Assembly (NCBI RefSeq): GCF_900111805.1
Contig: NZ_FOJN01000004.1
Location: 62,001-126,000, forward strand
Source of the DNA: Rhodococcoides kroppenstedtii
Lineage (GTDB): Bacteria; Actinomycetota; Actinomycetes; Mycobacteriales; Mycobacteriaceae
DNA length: 64,000 nt
Direction of reading: 5' to 3'
The notes below the pieces were generated by a model. That model had not been told where the DNA came from. It worked only from the letters and a program-made list of their open reading frames with translations, and searched no databases. Position numbers and translations under genes: made by a program. Of the stretch, positions 60,153 to 64,000 are shown piece by piece; within the stretch, counting starts at the first letter, position 1; each line of letters starts with the position of its first letter.

Positions 60153-61394
60153 GTGAGCGAGCTACGTGAGGTTCTGCTGCTGTGCTGGCGTGACACCGGC
60201 CATCCCCAGGGCGGTGGCAGCGAACGCTATCTCGAACACGTCGGCGCCGGCCTGGCCGCGCAGGGCGTGCGGGTCACGCTGCGCACGGCCGCGTACCCCG
60301 GCGCGCCGAGGTCGGAGATGCGTGACGGCATTCGCATCAGCCGGGCCGGGGGACGGCTCACCGTCTACCCGCGCGCCCTGGCCGCGATCCTGGCCGGCCG
60401 CTGGGGCATCGGCTCGTTGGCCGGGTTGCGTCCCGACGCCGTCGTCGACACCCAGAACGGCATCCCCTTCTTCGCCCGCCTGGTGACGCGGGCTCCGGTC
60501 ACGGTCCTGGTCCATCACTGCCACCGCGAGCAGTGGCCCGTCGCCGGCCGCGTCATGGCGCGCCTGGGGTGGTTCCTCGAATCGCGCGTGTCGCCGCGGG
60601 TCCACCGATCGGCGCAGTACCTCACCGTCTCCCTGCCGTCGGCGGACGAACTGGTCGCGCTCGGCGTCGACCGCGACCGGGTGGCGGTGGTCCGCAACGG
60701 CGTCGACGACCTGCCCGCGGGCCTCGAGACGGGTGCCGCAGCCATGCGCGCGTCCGACCCCACGCTCGCCGTGCTGTCCCGCCTGGTTCCGCACAAGCAG
60801 ATCGAGGACGCGATCGACGTCGTCGCCCGCCTCCGAGCCCAGCGGCCCAGCCTGCGACTCGACGTCGTCGGGGGCGGCTGGTGGGAGGACCGGCTGCGGG
60901 CGCACGCGCGTAGCCGCGGCGTTGCCGACGCGGTCACCTTCCACGGCCACGTGACCGAGCGTCGCAAGCACGAGATCCTCGCGCGGGCCTGGGTCCACGT
61001 CCTGCCCTCGCGCAAGGAAGGCTGGGGCCTCGCCGTCGTCGAGGCCGCGCAGCACGGCGTGCCGACGGTCGGCTATCGCCACTCGCGGGGACTGACCGAC
61101 TCGGTGGTCGACGGCGTCACCGGCGCGCTCGTCGGCGACGAGTGGCGGGCGCGCGCGAGCGACGTCGACGATCTCGCCGATGCCGTCAGGGACCTGATCG
61201 ACGACGACGCGCGGCGTCGTCAGCTGGGGGAGAAGGCCCGTGATCGCGCCGAGGACTTCTCCTGGGGGCAGTGCGCCGACGCGGTGGCGTCGGTGCTGCG
61301 GGACCGGGCCGACGGCACGATGGTCGCGGGTCTGGTCATCGGCGACGCGACCGGACCGTCCCGGCCGCCACGATCGCACCCGCTGCGAGGGTGA
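60153..61394 (+). CDS. GT4-family glycosyltransferase (Rv0225 homologue)
   Basis: A 413-residue retaining glycosyltransferase of the GT-B fold. The N-terminal acceptor domain starts WRDTGHPQGGGSERYLEHVGAGL. The C-terminal nucleotide-sugar domain has VLSRLVPHKQIEDAIDVVARL, VTFHGHVTERRKHEILARAWVHVLPSRKEGWGLAVVEAAQHGVPTVGY, with the E-x7-E motif of GT4 enzymes in the last segment. It is cytosolic or membrane-associated. The GTG at 60153 has GGGGAGG upstream. It converges with the large membrane protein gene (59-base overlap). The position next to the methyltransferase and the flippase suggests cell-surface polysaccharide or glycolipid synthesis. Confidence 0.9.
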   Translation: MSELREVLLLCWRDTGHPQGGGSERYLEHVGAGLAAQGVRVTLRTAAYPGAPRSEMRDGIRISRAGGRLTVYPRALAAILAGRWGIGSLAGLRPDAVVDTQNGIPFFARLVTRAPVTVLVHHCHREQWPVAGRVMARLGWFLESRVSPRVHRSAQYLTVSLPSADELVALGVDRDRVAVVRNGVDDLPAGLETGAAAMRASDPTLAVLSRLVPHKQIEDAIDVVARLRAQRPSLRLDVVGGGWWEDRLRAHARSRGVADAVTFHGHVTERRKHEILARAWVHVLPSRKEGWGLAVVEAAQHGVPTVGYRHSRGLTDSVVDGVTGALVGDEWRARASDVDDLADAVRDLIDDDARRRQLGEKARDRAEDFSWGQCADAVASVLRDRADGTMVAGLVIGDATGPSRPPRSHPLRG

Positions 61395-63051
61395 GGCCCG
61401 CCCACAGCAGGTGGGTGGCGACGGCCGCGGTGCGGTCGGCCGGGGGCGGCGTGAGCGCGTCGGGAACGCGGTAGAGGAGCAGGTCCGGGCCGGCGTGGAC
61501 CGCGTCGAGCGCGCCCAGCGCCTCGTCGACGCGACCGAACTCGCCCCGTGAGGTGGCCTCGATCAGGACCCAACCCACGCCGAGGCTCGGGTCGGGAGCC
61601 CGTCCGGCCAGCAGCTGGTCCTCCACCTCGCGGGCTCGCTCGCCCTCGCCCGCCACGACCTGCCCGCCGACGGGGAGGTCGCCGGTCTGCAGGACGTCGG
61701 CCGCCAGCCACCGTGGGGCCGGGTCGAGCACCGGGACGTCGCCGCTGAACGGGAACACCCGGAAGGTGCCCGACGGCAGCACCGCCACGTCCTGCTCGGA
61801 CGCGCCGATCGTCGCGGCCACCCGGGTCCAGTCGTCTGGGTACTGCACGGGGCGCAGGGCCCCGCCCACGCCCCACGCGAGATCCGGCAGGGCGGCGACG
61901 ACGAGAAGCGACGCCACCCCCGCACGCACCGCGGACGACGCCCCGGCAGCCGCCGCCAGGACCAGACCCGGCATCCACAGCGCGACCCACTTCTGGCCGT
62001 CGCGCAGCAGGCCCGCACCGGGGACGGACTCGGCGGCCCACCGCCCGACGTCCAGACCGAGCGGTGTCGCCGCGAGGGCCGCGACCAGGACGGCGAGTAG
62101 GCCGAGGCCGGTCACGGCGACGATCACGGGCGAGCGACGCCGCCACAGAGCCGGCACGCCCGCGGCGGCGACCACCAGGAGAAGGGCCGTGCCCACCAGC
62201 GCCCACCACGTGGTGCGTGACGACGGCACCGCGTCGCCGTTCCAGATGCCACCCAGGCCGGCGAGAGACCCGACGGTGCCGAGGCCCGGTTCGGCGCGCG
62301 CGGCGAACGCGGCCACCCCGGCCGGGTCCGACGCCGCCCCGGCCCCCGACGTCAGCGCGGCCACGGACCACGGCGCCGACAGCAGCGCGGTCGCGGACAG
62401 GACGATGCCGGTCGCGAGGCGGCGGGGTGCACCCGGGGCGAGGACGACCGCCGCCGCGAGAAGGGCGTTCATCAGCAGTCCGGTGGGAGTCAGACCGGCG
62501 ATCCCGAGGCATAGCACGATCGCGGCGACGCTCCGCGGCCCGATCTCGCGGCGCAGGGCTGCGGCGGCGACGACGGTCCACGGGAGCGCGGCGTATCCCA
62601 CGAGCAGGCTCCAGTGGCCCTGCAGGAGTCGTTCCGCGACGTACGGGTTCCAGATCGCGACGGTGGCCGCGACCATCCGCGGCGCCGCGGCCATCGTGTC
62701 CAGCAGCCGCGCGATCAGAACACCGGCCCCGACGCCGGCGCCCGTCAGGGCGAGCAGCAGGATGCCGACCACGAGCGCGCCGCCGTCGATCACCGACGAC
62801 GCCACGGCCACCACCGCGTCCTGCGGGACCGCCCGCGCCGCACCCTCGCCGAGGCCGAGCGCCGAGTCGGTGAGGTGGGATCGGGGCGTCGTCACGCCGT
62901 CGCGCAGCAGCAGGTGACCGCCGCCGGGCAACAGGGCCCCGAGCAGCGGACCGAGCGCGAGCGCCGCCAGCGAGAAGGACCAGACGAGGACACCCACCCG
63001 GGCGCGCAGGGTCGTCCCTGCCCGGGCGGGTGCCGTCGTCCCTGCCATCAT
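61336..63051 (-). CDS. Large polytopic membrane protein (Rv0226c homologue)
   Basis: A 571-residue membrane protein with about eleven hydrophobic segments in the first 400 residues, an extracytoplasmic region of some 120 residues (DWTRVAATIGASEQDVAVLPSGTFRVFPF, then DDVLQTGDLPVGG-like sequence), and a final segment near the C-terminus. This layout and the segment AIWNPYVAERLLQGHWSLLVGYAALPW resemble GT-C-type membrane glycosyltransferases and mycobacterial Rv0226c. A lipid-linked sugar donor is expected for a GT-C enzyme, but the catalytic residues cannot be assigned. Its ATG is only six bases from the divergent flippase ATG, so the two genes share a promoter region overlapping both coding ends. 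Confidence 0.82.
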   Translation of the reverse strand: MMAGTTAPARAGTTLRARVGVLVWSFSLAALALGPLLGALLPGGGHLLLRDGVTTPRSHLTDSALGLGEGAARAVPQDAVVAVASSVIDGGALVVGILLLALTGAGVGAGVLIARLLDTMAAAPRMVAATVAIWNPYVAERLLQGHWSLLVGYAALPWTVVAAAALRREIGPRSVAAIVLCLGIAGLTPTGLLMNALLAAAVVLAPGAPRRLATGIVLSATALLSAPWSVAALTSGAGAASDPAGVAAFAARAEPGLGTVGSLAGLGGIWNGDAVPSSRTTWWALVGTALLLVVAAAGVPALWRRRSPVIVAVTGLGLLAVLVAALAATPLGLDVGRWAAESVPGAGLLRDGQKWVALWMPGLVLAAAAGASSAVRAGVASLLVVAALPDLAWGVGGALRPVQYPDDWTRVAATIGASEQDVAVLPSGTFRVFPFSGDVPVLDPAPRWLAADVLQTGDLPVGGQVVAGEGERAREVEDQLLAGRAPDPSLGVGWVLIEATSRGEFGRVDEALGALDAVHAGPDLLLYRVPDALTPPPADRTAAVATHLLWAGLTLAAGAIVAAGTVRSRRR

Positions 63052-63057
63052 GAGGGC

Positions 63058-64000
63058 ATGATCCCTGCGCGCGCCTCCGCCGTGGCGGCCGGGGTGAGCA
63101 TGGTGACGGCGGGATCGATGCTCGCCAACCTCGCGTCGTACGCCCTGCAGGTGGTGGCGGCCGATCTGCTGGGACCGACGGGCTACGGCGAGTTCGGTCC
63201 GCTGCTCGCGGCGCAGTTGGTGCTCGCGGTGCCGGCGCTCGCGGTGCAGACGGTGATCGCGCGGGATGCGGTGCGGGGACGGCCGCGAGCGTCGTTGCGG
63301 CGAACCGGACGACGGTGCGCGTGGGCGGTGGCCGGGGTGGCGCTCGTGGCGGCGCCGCTGCTGTCGATGATGCTCGACATCGCCCTGCCCACGGTCGCCG
63401 CCGCCGTTGCGAGCGCGCCCGTCCTGGTGCTTCTCGCCGCGGAACAAGGTGTGCTGCAGGGGGGCTCGCGATTCCGGGACCTCGGCCTGGTGCTCGGCGC
63501 CGCCGGCGTGGGCAAGGTGGCGCCGGCCGTCGTCGCACTCGCGCTCGGGGCGTCGGCCGGTCCCGCACTGCTCGCGAGCGCCGCCGGGTCGGCAGCGGCG
63601 GTGGTCCTCGCGCGCCTGGTCGCCGACCGGCGGGCGGACGTCGCCGCGGGCGCGGCGGTGGGTCGGGTGCGGGACGTCCTCGCGGCGTCACAGGTCCAGC
63701 TGGTCATCGTGCTGCTGACGTCGGTGGATCTGCTGCTCGCCCGCCGCGTGCTCGACGCCGATCAGGCCGGGATCTACGCCCTCGGGGCCGTCGCCGCCAA
63801 GGGTGCGTTCTGGTTGCCACAGGCCGTCGGTGTCGTCCTCTACCCCCGGATGGCGGACCCGCGCTCGTCCACCGCCGCGGTGCGCAGCGCGCTGGCCGTG
63901 CTGGCCGCGATCGGGACGGTCGTCGTTGCCGGTGCCGCCGTGGCCGCGCCGCTGGTGACCGTCGTCCTCGGACCGGAGTACGCCGCCGCCGCGCCGCTCT
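63058..64000 (+). CDS. MOP-superfamily polysaccharide flippase, N-terminal part (3' truncated by window edge)
   Basis: At least 314 residues, still open at the window end. ATG 63058 is followed by repeated hydrophobic segments: MVTAGSMLANLASYALQVVAADLLGPTGYGEFGPLLAAQLVLAVPALAVQTVIAR, then FRDLGLVLGAAGVGKVAPAVVALALG, and VRDVLAASQVQLVIVLLTSVDLLLARRVLDADQAGIYALGAVAAKGAFWLPQAV. The pattern of a short amphipathic loop (GPTGYGEF, DADQAGIYA) before membrane helices is typical of polysaccharide biosynthesis flippases (Wzx/PST type). It probably translocates the lipid-linked glycan made by the neighbouring glycosyltransferases. Divergent from the membrane protein gene with a 6-base gap. Confidence 0.85.
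   Translation, partial: MIPARASAVAAGVSMVTAGSMLANLASYALQVVAADLLGPTGYGEFGPLLAAQLVLAVPALAVQTVIARDAVRGRPRASLRRTGRRCAWAVAGVALVAAPLLSMMLDIALPTVAAAVASAPVLVLLAAEQGVLQGGSRFRDLGLVLGAAGVGKVAPAVVALALGASAGPALLASAAGSAAAVVLARLVADRRADVAAGAAVGRVRDVLAASQVQLVIVLLTSVDLLLARRVLDADQAGIYALGAVAAKGAFWLPQAVGVVLYPRMADPRSSTAAVRSALAVLAAIGTVVVAGAAVAAPLVTVVLGPEYAAAAPL

Noticed and set aside
1..64000. Prophage, insertion sequences, tRNA or rRNA genes, biosynthetic or defence gene cluster
   Set aside because: No integrase, transposase, terminal repeats, cloverleaf or rRNA sequence, and no polyketide, peptide-synthetase, restriction or toxin-antitoxin genes were found on either strand.

Overview
The window is high-GC actinobacterial chromosome. 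It is dense, with many ATGA/GTGA stop-start overlaps and frequent GTG starts. Gene content points to a mycolic-acid-bearing member of the Mycobacteriales, most likely Rhodococcus or a close relative. The markers are an MmpL3-type trehalose monomycolate flippase next to a NYN-domain gene and trmB, an accessory SecA2, a FadE25-type acyl-CoA dehydrogenase, a GTP-dependent PEP carboxykinase, and class III cyclase, DUF1707 and AztABCD genes. Two blocks keep the order of Mycobacterium tuberculosis: mmpL3 / NYN / trmB / two hypotheticals / pckG (Rv0206c to Rv0211), and methyltransferase / glycosyltransferase / large membrane protein (Rv0224c to Rv0226c). Species is inferred from gene content only.

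Layout. 1-5.2 kb: end of an SDR gene, a phosphoesterase, an S4 RNA-binding protein, fadE25, an OafA-like acyltransferase and a TetR regulator. 5.3-19.2 kb: a pentose/polyol uptake and catabolism island. It has a xylulokinase, a CUT2-type sugar ABC importer with a ROK repressor, two polyol dehydrogenases, a SorC-type regulator and a complete CUT1-type polyol ABC importer. No xylose isomerase is present; the dehydrogenases could supply the ketose for the kinase. 19.3-25 kb: an SDR gene, then a zinc-uptake locus (AztA divergent from AztB, an AztD-like lipoprotein, AztC, AztD) with a Zur-box-like palindrome between aztB and aztA. 25-28.3 kb: a three-gene operon of amidohydrolase, TetR and alpha/beta hydrolase. 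28.5-34.8 kb: secA2, a frameshifted metallo-beta-lactamase-fold gene, a hydrolase, an ABC-F ATPase and a conserved hypothetical. 35-38.7 kb: a penicillin-binding lipoprotein followed by a paralogue that has lost all three transpeptidase motifs. 38.7-49 kb: small membrane proteins, a YceI protein, a membrane adenylate cyclase, a two-component system and DUF1707/DUF2339 proteins, with a 60-bp element repeated in tandem. 49-64 kb: the mmpL3-pckG block, a ROK sugar kinase, and a cell-envelope glycan block that runs off the end inside a flippase gene.

A recurrent pattern is a TANNNT -10 hexamer 6-8 bases before the start codon with no Shine-Dalgarno sequence. This implies leaderless transcripts for at least eleven genes and was used to choose several starts. 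No tRNA, rRNA, CRISPR array, prophage or insertion sequence was seen. No gap between genes exceeds about 230 bases.
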